NCBI RefSeq assembly: GCF_024494685.1
Contig: NZ_JANHDM010000015.1
Span: forward strand, 19,515-83,514
Reading direction: 5' to 3'
Source of the DNA: Halorubrum rubrum
GTDB taxonomy: Archaea; Halobacteriota; Halobacteria; Halobacteriales; Haloferacaceae
Length of the DNA: 64,000 nucleotides
Shown here: in pieces, positions 8,756 to 17,939 of the stretch
Position numbering within the stretch: position 1 is the stretch's first letter
Layout: each line of letters opens with the position of its first letter
Notes under the pieces: generated by a model
Databases searched by the model: none
Told to the model about the DNA's origin: nothing
Seen by the model: only the letters and a program-made list of their open reading frames with translations
Translations under genes and position numbers: made by a program

Positions 8756-10432
8756 ATGGCAGTCACCGGGGCGGAATATCTGGTCGACGCGTTGGAGGAG
8801 TACGGCGTAGAACACGTCTTCGGAAATCCCGGAACGACGGAGCTGCCGACCGTTCAGGCGGTCTCGAACAGCCCGATCGAGTACGTCCTCGCCCTCCACG
8901 AGGACGTCGCGACCGGGATGGCTGCGGGATACGCGACGGCGCGACGGTACCACTCCCATCACGACGACTCGGTGAACCCGCTCGGCGTCACGAACCTCCA
9001 CGTCGCGCCGGGGCTCGCCCACGGCGTGGGCAACGTCATCGGGGCCGCCTTCTCCGGCTCCCCCCTTCTCGTCACCGCGGGCAACTACGACACCGACTTC
9101 CAACACGAGGAGCCCATCCTCCACGGCGACCTCGAGGCGCTCGTCGACCAGTACACGAAGTGGAGCGCCTCGATCCCCTCCGTCGAGGCGCTGCCGGCGA
9201 TGCTGCGACGGGCGGTGCGACAGGCGCTCACGCCGCCGACCGGCCCCGTCTTCCTCGAGTTACCGATCGACGTGATGACGGACGAGACCGACGCCGACGT
9301 CCAGCGGCTCGGTCCGATCCCCGACGCGGGGCGCGGCGACCCGGACGCGGTCGCGGCCGCTGCACGGCTGGTGGCCGAGGCCGACGAGCCCGTGATGGTG
9401 ATCGGCGACGAGGTCGCCCGCTCGGGACCCGACGCGATCGCGGCCGCCGTCGATCTCGCGGAGGCGGCCGGCCTCCGGGTCCACGGCGAGTTCATCACCG
9501 CGGAGTCGAACTTCCCGACCGACCACGCCCTCTGGGGCGGGACGGTACCGGGCACCGAGTCGGGCTTCGTCGGGACCGTCGACGGCGACACGGTCGTCTT
9601 CGTCGGCTGCGGCTCGGCGACGACGTCGCTCGCACACGACGAGGAGCTGCTCCCCGACGCGACGATCGTCCAGATCGGCCCGGACGGCTGGGAGCTCGGG
9701 AAGAACTGGCCCGCGGACGCGTCGGTGCTCGGCGACCCCGGACACGTCCTCCGGGAACTCACCGAACTGCTCTCCGAGGACCTCTCCACGGGCGAGCGCG
9801 ACGATCGGCTCGAACGCGCCCGCGAGCGCGTCGCGGCGATCCGCGAGTCCCAGCGTCCGGCCGATCCCGACCCGGACGACCCGCGGGCCTCGAAGGGCCA
9901 GCTCGGCGAGGCGATGGCCGAGGCCGCCGCGGACGCGCTCGTCGTCAACGAGGGCGTCACCGCGGGGCACGCGGTCCGGTGGAACGTCCCGCTCGGCCCC
10001 GAACAGTGGATCGGGAACAAAAGCGGCGGGCTCGGCTACGGGCTCCCCGCCGCGATCGGCGCGGCCATCGCCGAGCGCGAGCGTCCCGACCCCCGCGACG
10101 TCGTCGCGTTCATCGGCGACGGCTCGTACTTCTACTACCCGCAGGCCATCTACTCGGCCGTGCGACACGGCGTGGACCTCACGACGGTCGTGGCCGACAA
10201 CCGGAACTACCGGATCTTGAAGGACAACACGCTCCGGGTGCTCGGCGGCGAGGAGGGCGACCACGACTTCACCGCGATGGACTTCGAGCCGCCGATGGAC
10301 GTCCCGGCCAACGCCGAGAGCTACGGCGCGACCGCCGAGCTCGTCGACGACCCCGGCGCGATCGCCGACGCGATCGCGGAGAGCCGGAGCCGGGACGGGC
10401 CGACGGTCCTCGACGTCGCCATCCACGACTGA
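8756..10432 (+). CDS. Thiamine pyrophosphate-dependent enzyme, benzoylformate decarboxylase/acetolactate synthase-like
   Basis: A 558-residue three-domain TPP enzyme. The N-terminal PYR domain begins with FGNPGTTELP and has the cofactor-activating glutamate in LHEDVATGMAAGYA. A central Rossmann-like domain follows (VMVIGDEVARSGPD), then the PP domain with GDGSYFYYPQAIYSAV and the N-containing end VVADNRNYRILKDN that binds Mg-diphosphate. Overall resemblance is to 2-oxoacid decarboxylases such as benzoylformate decarboxylase rather than to anabolic acetolactate synthase, because no small subunit follows. The substrate is uncertain. ATG 8756 lies about 25 nt after an AT-rich box (AAATCGTTTTTT), consistent with a leaderless transcript. 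Confidence 0.85.
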   Translation: MAVTGAEYLVDALEEYGVEHVFGNPGTTELPTVQAVSNSPIEYVLALHEDVATGMAAGYATARRYHSHHDDSVNPLGVTNLHVAPGLAHGVGNVIGAAFSGSPLLVTAGNYDTDFQHEEPILHGDLEALVDQYTKWSASIPSVEALPAMLRRAVRQALTPPTGPVFLELPIDVMTDETDADVQRLGPIPDAGRGDPDAVAAAARLVAEADEPVMVIGDEVARSGPDAIAAAVDLAEAAGLRVHGEFITAESNFPTDHALWGGTVPGTESGFVGTVDGDTVVFVGCGSATTSLAHDEELLPDATIVQIGPDGWELGKNWPADASVLGDPGHVLRELTELLSEDLSTGERDDRLERARERVAAIRESQRPADPDPDDPRASKGQLGEAMAEAAADALVVNEGVTAGHAVRWNVPLGPEQWIGNKSGGLGYGLPAAIGAAIAERERPDPRDVVAFIGDGSYFYYPQAIYSAVRHGVDLTTVVADNRNYRILKDNTLRVLGGEEGDHDFTAMDFEPPMDVPANAESYGATAELVDDPGAIADAIAESRSRDGPTVLDVAIHD

Positions 10433-10531
10433 GGGGCGAGCCGTCCGCCCGCCCCCGTCGGTCGACGATCGACTCGCCGACCCGACCCGCCGGTCGCCGG
10501 ATTTAGTTACCCCTCCGACGCAGTGGGAGGC

Positions 10532-11764
10532 ATGGTCACCATCGACCCCGAGCGGTTCAGGGAGACGTTCGAGCGGTACTCCGAGATCGGCCGAACCGAC
10601 GCCGACGGCCTCCACCGGCTGGCGCTCTCCGAGGAGGACCGGGAAGTGCGGGACCGCTTCGTCTCGGATCTGGAGGACCTCGGGCTCGAGGTACGTATCG
10701 ACCGGATCGGCAACACCTTCGGGCGTGCGGAGGGGACGGATCCCGACGCCGAGCCGGTGCTCGTCGGCTCGCATCTCGACTCGCAGCCCTACGGCGGGCG
10801 ATTCGACGGGCAACTGGGGGTCCTCACCGCGCTGGAGACGCTCAGGACGTTCGACGACGAGGGCGTCGACCACCGCCGGCCGATCGAGATCGTGAACTGG
10901 ACCAACGAGGAGGGGTCGCGGTTCAAGCCGGCGCTGATGGGCAGCGGGGCGTTCACCGGCGAGCTCGACCTCGAGGAGGTCCTCGAACACGCCGACGCCG
11001 ACGGCGTGACCGTCGCCGAGGCGCTCGAGGAGATCGGGTACCGGGGCGAAGCGCCGGCGGAGCCGCGCGAGCCGTACCACTCCGCGCTCGAACTCCACGT
11101 CGAGCAAGGGCCGAAACTCGAAGACCAGGGCCTCTCGGTCGGCGTCGTCGAGGGCGTGTTCGGGATGGCGTGGCTCGAGGTGGTGGTCCACGGCGACGCC
11201 GACCACGCCGGTCCCTCGCCGATGTACTCCCGGAAGGACGCGCTCGTCGCCGCCTCGGACGTCGTCGGCGCGGTCCGGCGGCTCTCGAACCGCCTCGCCG
11301 ACGACGTGGTCACGACCGTCGGGGAACTCGAGGTCGAGCCGGGATCGATCAACGTCATCCCCTCGGAGGTCCGGTTCACCGTCGACGTGCGCAGCTACGA
11401 CGACGCGGTCGTCGGCGACCTCGTCGAGGCGGTCGAACGCGAGGTCGAGGCCGCCTGCGAACGCGAGGGCGTCGAGTACGACCTCGAGGAGATCTGGCGG
11501 ATCCCCCACACCGAGTTCTCGCCGCTCGTCGCCGAGACGGCGCTTGCCGCCGCCGACGACGTGGGCGCGTCCCACCGGGCGATGGTGAGCGGGGCGGGTC
11601 ACGACGCGAGCTACGTGAACGAGATCACGGACACCGCCATGCTGTTCGTGCCGAGCGTCGACGGGAAGACCCACAACGAGGCGGAGTTCACCGAGTGGGC
11701 GGACGCCGAGGCGGGCGCGCGGGTGTACGCCGAGACGGTGGAGCGGCTGGCGAACGCGGAGTGA
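10532..11764 (+). CDS. M20-family Zn-dependent amidase/hydantoinase (carbamoylase/allantoate amidohydrolase type)
   Basis: A 410-residue protein with the family motifs in order: SHLDSQPYGGRFDG (metal His and bridging Asp), NWTNEEGSRF (catalytic Glu-Glu), MGSGAFTG, HVEQGPKLED (metal His), a lid domain, and a late SGAGHDASY with the last metal histidine. These match N-carbamoyl-amino-acid hydrolases, beta-ureidopropionases and allantoate amidohydrolases (HyuC/AmaB). I chose ATG 10532 rather than GTG 10523 because an ATTTAGTTAC box lies 22-31 nt before it. It follows the TPP enzyme gene by 99 bp in the same direction. Confidence 0.9.
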   Translation: MVTIDPERFRETFERYSEIGRTDADGLHRLALSEEDREVRDRFVSDLEDLGLEVRIDRIGNTFGRAEGTDPDAEPVLVGSHLDSQPYGGRFDGQLGVLTALETLRTFDDEGVDHRRPIEIVNWTNEEGSRFKPALMGSGAFTGELDLEEVLEHADADGVTVAEALEEIGYRGEAPAEPREPYHSALELHVEQGPKLEDQGLSVGVVEGVFGMAWLEVVVHGDADHAGPSPMYSRKDALVAASDVVGAVRRLSNRLADDVVTTVGELEVEPGSINVIPSEVRFTVDVRSYDDAVVGDLVEAVEREVEAACEREGVEYDLEEIWRIPHTEFSPLVAETALAAADDVGASHRAMVSGAGHDASYVNEITDTAMLFVPSVDGKTHNEAEFTEWADAEAGARVYAETVERLANAE

Positions 11765-11807
11765 GACGACGCGGAGGCCGGCGGACGCGGAGTGAAGGCG
11801 ACTCGCC

Positions 11808-12680
11808 TCAGAGCGCGATCAGCGTCACGCCGGCCACGGCGAGCAGCGCCGCGATCAGGCGGACGCGGAAGTAGCGCTCGCCGAGCAGGACGCCGCCGAG
11901 GACGACCGCCACGATCGCCTGCGTGTTGATCACCGGCGAGGCGATGCTGGCGGGCAGCGACGCGAACGCGAGCGTCGTGACGTGTTCGCCGACCGCGACG
12001 ATCCCGCCCGCGGCGGCCAGCTTCGGGAGGTCCGTGCGGACCCCCGTCGGCGGGTGACGGATCGCGCTCGGAAGCAGGACGAGCGCGACGCCGAGTAAAA
12101 GCAGCGGCACCCACAGCGTCTCGGGGAGCGCGAGCTCCTGGAGCGCGACGCGCTTTCCGAGGTCGCTCACCGCGTAACACATCGCGCTCACCAGCGCGAG
12201 CTGGGCCGGCCGCGAGCGAGCCGCCTTGCGGAACGGTTCGAGGAGCCCGCCCGGTTCGTAGTTGGCGACGTACACCGCGAACGTCGCGACGACGACCCCG
12301 AGCACCTGGACGGGACGCAGCACCTCCCCGAGGAGCGCCACCTCGAGCGGGAGGACGAACATCGGCACGACCTTGTTGATCGGCGCCACGTACGACACCT
12401 GTCCCTCGTCGATCGCCCGCAGGAAGAGGACGAACGCGAGCGCGGTCGCCGCGACGGTGAGCGCGACGATCCCGACCTCGGGGAGTCCGAACGCGTCGAG
12501 CGCGGCGAGGGATCCCTCGCGGTCGGCGAGGGTGACCGGGGCGTACCACGCCAGCGCGAACGCGTTGATACGGACGGTGAGCGCGGCGGCGGAGTACCCG
12601 TCGAACCATCGCTTCAACACGAAGAGGTAGACGCCCCAGACGACGGCGGCGACGACCGCGAACCCGAGGCCGAACTCCAT
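11808..12680 (-). CDS. EamA/DMT-family membrane transporter
   Basis: A 290-residue, almost entirely hydrophobic protein with about ten predicted membrane helices in two homologous halves, the EamA layout. The second half has the characteristic ending SPVINTQAIVAVVLGGVLLGERYF before the last helix. Such permeases export or take up amino acids, sugars or nucleosides; nothing in the sequence fixes the substrate. It is convergent with the M20 gene (43-bp gap) and divergent from the TFS-like gene. Confidence 0.9.
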   Translation of the reverse strand: MEFGLGFAVVAAVVWGVYLFVLKRWFDGYSAAALTVRINAFALAWYAPVTLADREGSLAALDAFGLPEVGIVALTVAATALAFVLFLRAIDEGQVSYVAPINKVVPMFVLPLEVALLGEVLRPVQVLGVVVATFAVYVANYEPGGLLEPFRKAARSRPAQLALVSAMCYAVSDLGKRVALQELALPETLWVPLLLLGVALVLLPSAIRHPPTGVRTDLPKLAAAGGIVAVGEHVTTLAFASLPASIASPVINTQAIVAVVLGGVLLGERYFRVRLIAALLAVAGVTLIAL

Positions 12681-12744
12681 CGCTCGCCCGGACGACCGGG
12701 CGATTCAAGAGGCGTTCGATCGGGCGATGGATCGGAAGTTAACA

Positions 12745-12753
12745 CGTATATCC
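12745..12753 (+). promoter_or_regulatory. TATA-like box of the TFS-paralogue gene
   Basis: CGTATATCC is centred about 29 nt before the ATG at 12778, the distance expected for a leaderless haloarchaeal transcript. A GTTAAC sequence sits just upstream. Confidence 0.6.
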
Positions 12754-12777
12754 GAGGACCGTGTGCTCCCGTCGTAT

Positions 12778-13095
12778 ATGCGATTCTGCGACGAGTGCGG
12801 TTCGATGATGCGTACGGAGGGCGACGCGTGGATATGCCGCTCCTGTGCGAACGAGGAGCCGCGGGACTCGCTGGCGGAAGCGGCGATGACGACGGAGGAC
12901 GTACAGCGGGACGACGGGGCACCCGCCGTGGCCGACGTGACCCAGGATTCCACCGAGACGACGCAGGAGCCGTGTCCGGCCGACGACTGCGACGGCGATC
13001 GGGCCCACTACGAGATGATGCCGAAGCCGGGCGGTTCCTACGAGGTGCGCTTGTTCACCTGCGTCGAGTGCGGCCGCAAGTGGCGCGAGTCCTGA
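12778..13095 (+). CDS. TFS/RpoM-like zinc-ribbon protein lacking the catalytic acidic pair
   Basis: A 105-residue protein with an N-terminal zinc ribbon (Cys 4, 7, 20, 23), an acidic linker, and a C-terminal ribbon (Cys 66, 71, 95, 98) ending CVECGRKWRES, the architecture of archaeal transcription factor S. TFS inserts its C-terminal ribbon into RNA polymerase and uses an Asp-Glu pair to stimulate RNA cleavage. Here the corresponding tip reads MMPKPGGSYEVRLF, so the pair aligns with Gly-Ser. The first knuckle of the C-terminal ribbon is also widened (C-x4-C). A cleavage factor role is therefore unlikely; a polymerase-binding regulator, like the inhibitory TFS4 of Sulfolobus, is possible. ATG 12778 is preferred over the upstream in-frame start at 12727 because it starts the ribbon and fits the promoter. 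Confidence 0.85.
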   Translation: MRFCDECGSMMRTEGDAWICRSCANEEPRDSLAEAAMTTEDVQRDDGAPAVADVTQDSTETTQEPCPADDCDGDRAHYEMMPKPGGSYEVRLFTCVECGRKWRES

Positions 13096-13207
13096 CGGCG
13101 CATCTCGCGAACCTCGCCGCGTGAAACGGTGATCCGGCACTCACCGTTCGACTCCGCTCCCGCGGCCGAGCGGAACCTTTTTGCGGCCCGTGACGCCCCG
13201 TTAGCCC

Positions 13208-13810
13208 ATGGCCGATCCCTCCACCTCCGAGTCGTCGCCGAACCGCTACGACATCTCGACCGTCGACCTGACCGACGACCGCTACGAGGTCAAACAGTCC
13301 GCGATCCGGAACAAGTACACCGTTCGCGACGGGGCCGGCGACGTCGTCCTCCGCGGGAAACAGAAGCTGTTCAAGATGAAAGAGGAGTTCCCGTTCGTCA
13401 CCGGCGACGACGCGGACGCGTTCACGGTCAAGGCCGGCGGCATCCTGGACGTCGCCGGGAACTACGCGATCATCGACGCGGGGACCGGCGAGGAGGTCGT
13501 CGTCCTCGACGAGGACTTCTCGCTTTTCGTGGAGAACTGGACGATCCGCGACCCCGAGACGGGCGAACCGCTGGCGACCATCCGGTCGAAGAACAAGCTC
13601 CTCTCGGCGCTCCGACACCTCGTCGGGGTCGCGAACCTCGTCCCGAACAAGTACGAGATATTCGACGCCGACGGCGACCACGTCGGCGACATCGAGGGGA
13701 AGCTCTCGCTGCGGGACGCCTACACGGTCAGCATCGACGACGCGGGCGGCGTCCCGAAGGAGGCGGTGGTCGCCGCCGCGTGTATCCTCGACGCGCTCGA
13801 AAACCAGTGA
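13208..13810 (+). CDS. LURP-one-related/tubby-like fold protein
   Basis: A 200-residue protein whose repeated beta strands match the LOR (DUF567) family: YEVKQSAIRNKYTVRDGAGD, LRGKQKLFKMKEEFPF, YAIIDAGTGEEVVVLDEDF, WTIRDPETGEPLATIRSKN and NKYEIFDADGDHVGDIEGK. These proteins adopt a tubby-like closed beta barrel; family members are linked to lipid or membrane association, but no archaeal function is established. An ACCTTTTTGC box ends about 24 nt before ATG 13208. It stands as a single gene. Confidence 0.85.
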   Translation: MADPSTSESSPNRYDISTVDLTDDRYEVKQSAIRNKYTVRDGAGDVVLRGKQKLFKMKEEFPFVTGDDADAFTVKAGGILDVAGNYAIIDAGTGEEVVVLDEDFSLFVENWTIRDPETGEPLATIRSKNKLLSALRHLVGVANLVPNKYEIFDADGDHVGDIEGKLSLRDAYTVSIDDAGGVPKEAVVAAACILDALENQ

Positions 13811-13867
13811 GGGAGGCGGAGTCACCGGCGACCGATCGCGCCGGTGAGCCGCCGTCTCCTCGCCACT

Positions 13868-13914
13868 CGATCGTCGACCGCTCGGCTCCCGGCCGCCCGA
13901 TCGTCGACCGCTCG
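13868..13914. repeat. Short direct repeat in the intergenic region
   Basis: CGATCGTCGACCGCTCG occurs at 13868-13884 and again at 13898-13914, separated by 13 nt, between the LURP-like gene and the following M20 gene. Each copy contains GTCGAC. Function unknown. Confidence 0.7.
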
Positions 13915-14005
13915 TCGACCCCATCCTCAGCCCCGTCTCGTGTGATGCGGTACCGCGCCCCCGGATCCGAAATCTGTTATGGGTGGTCGTGGTACCCCCG
14001 GTAGA

Positions 14006-15253
14006 ATGAACGTCCGCGAAGACGCGTTACGGGAGACGATCCGCGAACTGGTTTCCTACGAGAGCTATCCGGGCGAGGAGGCCGCGGTTCAGGCGTGGTT
14101 CCGCGAGCACCTCGCCGACCTCGGCTTCGAGGTGTACGAGTGGGAGCCCGATCCGGAGGTGCTGGCGGCACACCCCTCGTTCCCGCCGATCGAGACGCTG
14201 GACCTGGAGGACCGACCGAGCCTCGGCGGCGTCCTCGAACTCGGCGACCCCGACGCCGGGCCGACCGTCGTGTTGAACGGCCACGTCGACGTGGTCCCGG
14301 TCGACGAGGACTCCTGGACGAAACCCCCGTTCGACCCCCGCTGGGAGGACGGCCGCCTCTACGGCCGCGGCTCGCTCGACATGAAGTCCGGGCTCGCCGC
14401 CTGCGTCTTCGCCGCGCTCGCCGTCGAGGCGCGCGCGGACGAGCTCGGCCTCGACGGCCGGATCGTCGTCGAGGGCGTCGTCGGCGAGGAGGAGGGCGGG
14501 ATCGGCGCGGCCGTCGCCGCCGAAAAGAACCCCTACCCCTTCGAGCGCGACGCGGCGATCATCGCCGAGCCCACCGACTTCTCGCTCGTCGTCGCCGCCG
14601 AGGGGAGCCTGATGAAGCGGCTCGAGGTGTTCGGCGAGTCGGCACACGCCGCCCGCACCTGGGAGGGCGAGTCGGTGCTCCCGCACTTCGAGCGGATCCG
14701 CCACGCGTTCGAGGACCTCGAACGCGAGCGCGCCGAGCGCGTCACCCACCCCCTCTTCGAGGCGTTCGACAACCCGTGGCCGATCAACTTCGGCACCGTC
14801 GAGGCCGGCGACTGGGCCTCCTCCGTCCCCGCACACCTCACCGCCGAGATCCGGATCGGCGTCGCCCCACAGGAGACGGTCGCGGGGGTCGAATCCGAGT
14901 TCCAGCGGCGACTCGACGAGGTCGCCGCCGAGAGCGAGTGGCTCTCGGAGCACCCTCCCACCTTCGAGCGCTTCTCCGTCCAGTTCGAGGGGTCCGAGGT
15001 GGAAAGGGACGAGCCGGTCGTCGAGCGCGTGGCCGAGGCCGCGAGCGACCGCGGCATCGAGCCGAACTACGAGGGGTTCACCGGCGGCACCGACGCCCGC
15101 CACTACCTCGACGCCGGGATCCCCACGGTCGTCTTCGGGCCCGGCTCGGTCGACCTCGCGCACACGCCCGACGAGCACATCGAGTGGGACGACGTCCGGC
15201 TCGCGAGCGAGATCATCGCCGACGCGACCGCGTCGACGCTCGAGTCGTACTGA
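14006..15253 (+). CDS. M20-family peptidase/deacylase (ArgE/DapE-like)
   Basis: A 415-residue di-zinc hydrolase. Metal ligands and catalytic residues appear in order: NGHVDVVP (His93, Asp95), GRGSLDMKSG (bridging Asp), VGEEEGG (catalytic Glu pair), AEPTD (metal Asp/Glu region), and a late GGTDARHYLDAG with the final metal histidine. Family members hydrolyse N-acyl amino acids such as acetylornithine or succinyl-diaminopimelate, or dipeptides. No ornithine or lysine biosynthesis gene is adjacent, so a catabolic deacylase is likely. I use ATG 14006; an in-frame start at 13979 would add a short Gly/Arg-rich stretch without family similarity. Confidence 0.88.
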   Translation: MNVREDALRETIRELVSYESYPGEEAAVQAWFREHLADLGFEVYEWEPDPEVLAAHPSFPPIETLDLEDRPSLGGVLELGDPDAGPTVVLNGHVDVVPVDEDSWTKPPFDPRWEDGRLYGRGSLDMKSGLAACVFAALAVEARADELGLDGRIVVEGVVGEEEGGIGAAVAAEKNPYPFERDAAIIAEPTDFSLVVAAEGSLMKRLEVFGESAHAARTWEGESVLPHFERIRHAFEDLERERAERVTHPLFEAFDNPWPINFGTVEAGDWASSVPAHLTAEIRIGVAPQETVAGVESEFQRRLDEVAAESEWLSEHPPTFERFSVQFEGSEVERDEPVVERVAEAASDRGIEPNYEGFTGGTDARHYLDAGIPTVVFGPGSVDLAHTPDEHIEWDDVRLASEIIADATASTLESY

Positions 15254-15313
15254 TTTCCGGCCGGAACCGCCGCTCGGTCAACGCTTAACTCGCGCTTCCG
15301 CCAACCCCTCCCC

Positions 15314-16582
15314 GTGAACGCGAAATCACGGTCCCGACTGATCGAGTTGCGTCGCGACCTCCACCGGCGGCCGGAGATCGGCTGGCGCGAGTTCTACACC
15401 ACGGGTCGGATCGTCGAGGAGTTGGAGGACATCGGTCCCGACGAGCTGTACGTCGGCCGCGAGATCCACCGCGAGGAGCGGATCCGCCCGCCCACCGACG
15501 ACCAGTTGGCTCGCGCCCGCGAGCGGGCGCTCGAGACCGGCGTCGACGAGGACGTGCTCGAGCGGGTCGCGGACGGCTACACCGGCGCGCTCGCGGTCCT
15601 CGAGCGGGGCGAGGGGCCGACCGTGCTGGTGCGCGTCGACATCGACGGGCTCCCCCAGTCGGAGTCCGAGGACCCCGATCACGTCCCCGCCGCGGAGGGG
15701 TTCCGGTCGGAGTACGGCGAGCGCATGCACGCCTGCGGCCACGACGCGCACGCCGCCATCGGCGTCGGCGTCCTCGAGGCGGTGGCCGAGAGCGACTTCG
15801 AGGGAACGCTGAAGGTGCTCTTTCAGCCCGCCGAGGAGCTGGGCGCGGGCGCCGCGTCGGTCGTCGGCAGCGGCCACTTGGAGGACGTCGACTCCCTTCT
15901 GGCCGTCCACGTCGGCCTCGACGTCGAGACGGGGGTCGTGATCCCCGGCATCGAGTCGTTCCTCGCGATCAACGGCTTCGAGGCGACCTTCGAGGGCGCG
16001 CCGGCCCACGCCGGAAACAGCCCGCACGAGGGCGCACACGCCATCCAGGCGTTGTCGACCGCGGTCGGGAACCTCCACGCGATCCCCAGACACGGCGACG
16101 GCGCGACCCGGATCAACGTCGGCGTCGTCGAGGGCGGGACCGCGACGAACATCGTGCCGGAGTCGGCCTCGCTCCAGGGCGAGGTCCGCGGGGCGACGAC
16201 GGAGCTTAGGAACTACGTCGAGGACCACGCCGCCCGCGTGCTTCGAAGCGCGGCCGAGGCCCACGACTGCGAGGTGGACGTGTCGTTCCGCGACGGCGCG
16301 CCGAGCGCCGAGTGCGACGACACGCTCGTCGACGCCGTCTCGGCGGCCGCGGCGGGACGCGACGCGACGGTCACGCCCGACGAGGGCGACGCCCTCGGCG
16401 GCAGCGAGGACGCGACGCGGCTGATGCGGGCGGTCCAGCGGAGCGGCGGCGACGCGACCTACGTCGGCTTCGGCGCGAGCAACCCGACCGGCCACCACAC
16501 CGCGACGTTCGACGTCGACGAGGCGGTCATCCCCCTCGCGGTCGACACCCTGGCGGACATGGTCCGGGCGCTGTCGGCGTGA
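15314..16582 (+). CDS. M20-family amidohydrolase (IAA-amino acid hydrolase/aminobenzoyl-glutamate type)
   Basis: A 422-residue protein starting at GTG. HACGHDAHAAIG (139-150) holds the metal-binding Cys/His cluster of the M20D group; FQPAEELGAGA carries the catalytic glutamates; the lid dimerisation domain and a final GHHTATFDVDE histidine follow. M20D enzymes hydrolyse N-acyl or amide-linked amino acids. Compared with the usual family there is a longer segment at about residues 48-90 between the first helices and the metal site. It follows the previous M20 gene by 60 bp in the same direction. Confidence 0.88.
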   Translation: MNAKSRSRLIELRRDLHRRPEIGWREFYTTGRIVEELEDIGPDELYVGREIHREERIRPPTDDQLARARERALETGVDEDVLERVADGYTGALAVLERGEGPTVLVRVDIDGLPQSESEDPDHVPAAEGFRSEYGERMHACGHDAHAAIGVGVLEAVAESDFEGTLKVLFQPAEELGAGAASVVGSGHLEDVDSLLAVHVGLDVETGVVIPGIESFLAINGFEATFEGAPAHAGNSPHEGAHAIQALSTAVGNLHAIPRHGDGATRINVGVVEGGTATNIVPESASLQGEVRGATTELRNYVEDHAARVLRSAAEAHDCEVDVSFRDGAPSAECDDTLVDAVSAAAAGRDATVTPDEGDALGGSEDATRLMRAVQRSGGDATYVGFGASNPTGHHTATFDVDEAVIPLAVDTLADMVRALSA

Positions 16583-16721
16583 TCGATCCGCATGCGAACG
16601 CTTATCGACGTCGGTGGAGACGGCGAAGCAAGGTGATGTCCATGGGACGTGACGACACGAGACACGTCGAAGCGGCACCGAATCGGGACGCGTTCGGCCG
16701 GAGATATGGGAGGTGGCGGGC

Positions 16722-17738
16722 GTGAGCCAGTACGAGCCCGTCGACTCGCCGGACGCGACGACGATATTCCCGTATCACGACCTCACGCCGCCCGAGCCGG
16801 GCGACGTGTACGATGCCCGCGAGATCGTCCGCCGGTACCTCCCGCGGACGCCCCTGGTCCGCAGCGAGGCGCTCTCCGCGGAGACCGGCGCGGCGGTCTA
16901 CTTCAAGCGTGAGGACACGCTGCCGACGGGCGCGTTCAAGGTCCGCGGCGGCGTCACGCTCGGACATCGGCTCCCCGAGGAGTTCCGCGAGACGGGGCTC
17001 GTCGCGGCGTCGACGGGGAACCACGGCCAGTCCGTCGCCTACGCCGGCCGCGAGTTCGGCGTCCCGGTGACGATCGCCGTCCCCGCCGACCCGAACCCGG
17101 AGAAGGTGGCCGCGATGGAGCGGTTCGGCGCGGAGGTCGTCGCGACCGGTGCCGACTACGACGAGGCGCGCGAGTGGGCCGAGCGCCGGGCGGCCGAGGA
17201 CGGACTCCGCTACGTCCACTCGGCGAACGAGCCCGACCTCGTCGCCGGTGTCGCCACGGCCGGGCTGGAGGTGCTGGAGACGCTGCCCGCCGTCGACCGC
17301 GTCGTGTGTCCGATCGGCGGCGGGAGCGGCGCGGCGGGCTACTGTCTCACGACCGGCGCGATCGGCGGCGCGGAGGTCGTCGGCGTCCAGTCCGCGGCCG
17401 CGGACGCGACCTACCGGGCGTACCACGAGGGCCATCTCGACCCGGCGGAGTCGGCGACGACGGAGGCGGAGGGGATCTCCTCGCGGGCCCCGTTCGCGCT
17501 CACGGTCGAGATCCTTCGCGACCGGCTGGACGACCTCGTCACCGTTCCCGAGGAGGCGATCTGGGACGGCGTCCGGGACGTGCTCGCGAACGAACGCATC
17601 CTCATCGAGGGGGCCTCCGCGGCGGCCGTCGCCGCGGTGCGGTCGATGGACGACGTCGCGGGCGAGACGGTCGTCGTCCCGGTCACCGGTCGGAACCTCT
17701 CGACCGAGAAGCTCCGGCGGGCGGTCGCCCCGGAGTGA
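16722..17738 (+). CDS. PLP-dependent threonine/serine dehydratase-like enzyme
   Basis: A 338-residue fold-type II PLP enzyme. The PLP-lysine motif is KREDTLPTGAFKVRGG, the substrate loop is STGNHGQSVAYAG, and the phosphate-binding glycine loop is CPIGGGSGAAGY. No C-terminal ACT regulatory domain is present, which fits catabolic threonine/serine ammonia-lyases rather than feedback-regulated IlvA. The GTG at 16722 is preferred because GGAGGTG lies 6 nt before it at 16709-16715; an in-frame GTG at 16713 would add three residues. It releases ammonia and a 2-oxoacid, in keeping with surrounding amino-acid catabolic genes. Confidence 0.87.
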   Translation: MSQYEPVDSPDATTIFPYHDLTPPEPGDVYDAREIVRRYLPRTPLVRSEALSAETGAAVYFKREDTLPTGAFKVRGGVTLGHRLPEEFRETGLVAASTGNHGQSVAYAGREFGVPVTIAVPADPNPEKVAAMERFGAEVVATGADYDEAREWAERRAAEDGLRYVHSANEPDLVAGVATAGLEVLETLPAVDRVVCPIGGGSGAAGYCLTTGAIGGAEVVGVQSAAADATYRAYHEGHLDPAESATTEAEGISSRAPFALTVEILRDRLDDLVTVPEEAIWDGVRDVLANERILIEGASAAAVAAVRSMDDVAGETVVVPVTGRNLSTEKLRRAVAPE

Positions 17739-17788
17739 GACCGGACGCGTCGAGCCCGTGTTCCGGTTTCCTCTCGTTCGCCCGATAG

Positions 17789-17837
17789 GATTATTTGGGA
17801 TGCCGGTCGTTGGTCTAAGATGATTGTCAATAGACAA
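17789..17837 (+). promoter_or_regulatory. Candidate promoter and operator of the tail-tube-like locus
   Basis: A GATTATTT box at 17789-17796 is followed about 30 nt later by a perfect inverted repeat, TTGTC-AATA-GACAA (17824-17837), close to the expected transcription start. This would leave a leader of about 115 nt before the first gene, which is unusual in a group where leaderless transcripts dominate; that gene also has a clear GGAGG ribosome site. Confidence 0.5.
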
Positions 17838-17939
17838 CGAACACCATGATCCGAGATCCATCCGCGGCCGCGAGACGGTCCGCACCGACGCGCGCCGCAC
17901 CGACGACGGAACGCGAGCGAGACCCACGGAGGCGTGTCG

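Noticed and set aside
8756..10432. Calling the TPP enzyme acetolactate synthase (IlvB)
   Set aside because: No regulatory subunit or branched-chain biosynthesis gene is adjacent, and the motifs resemble 2-oxoacid decarboxylases.
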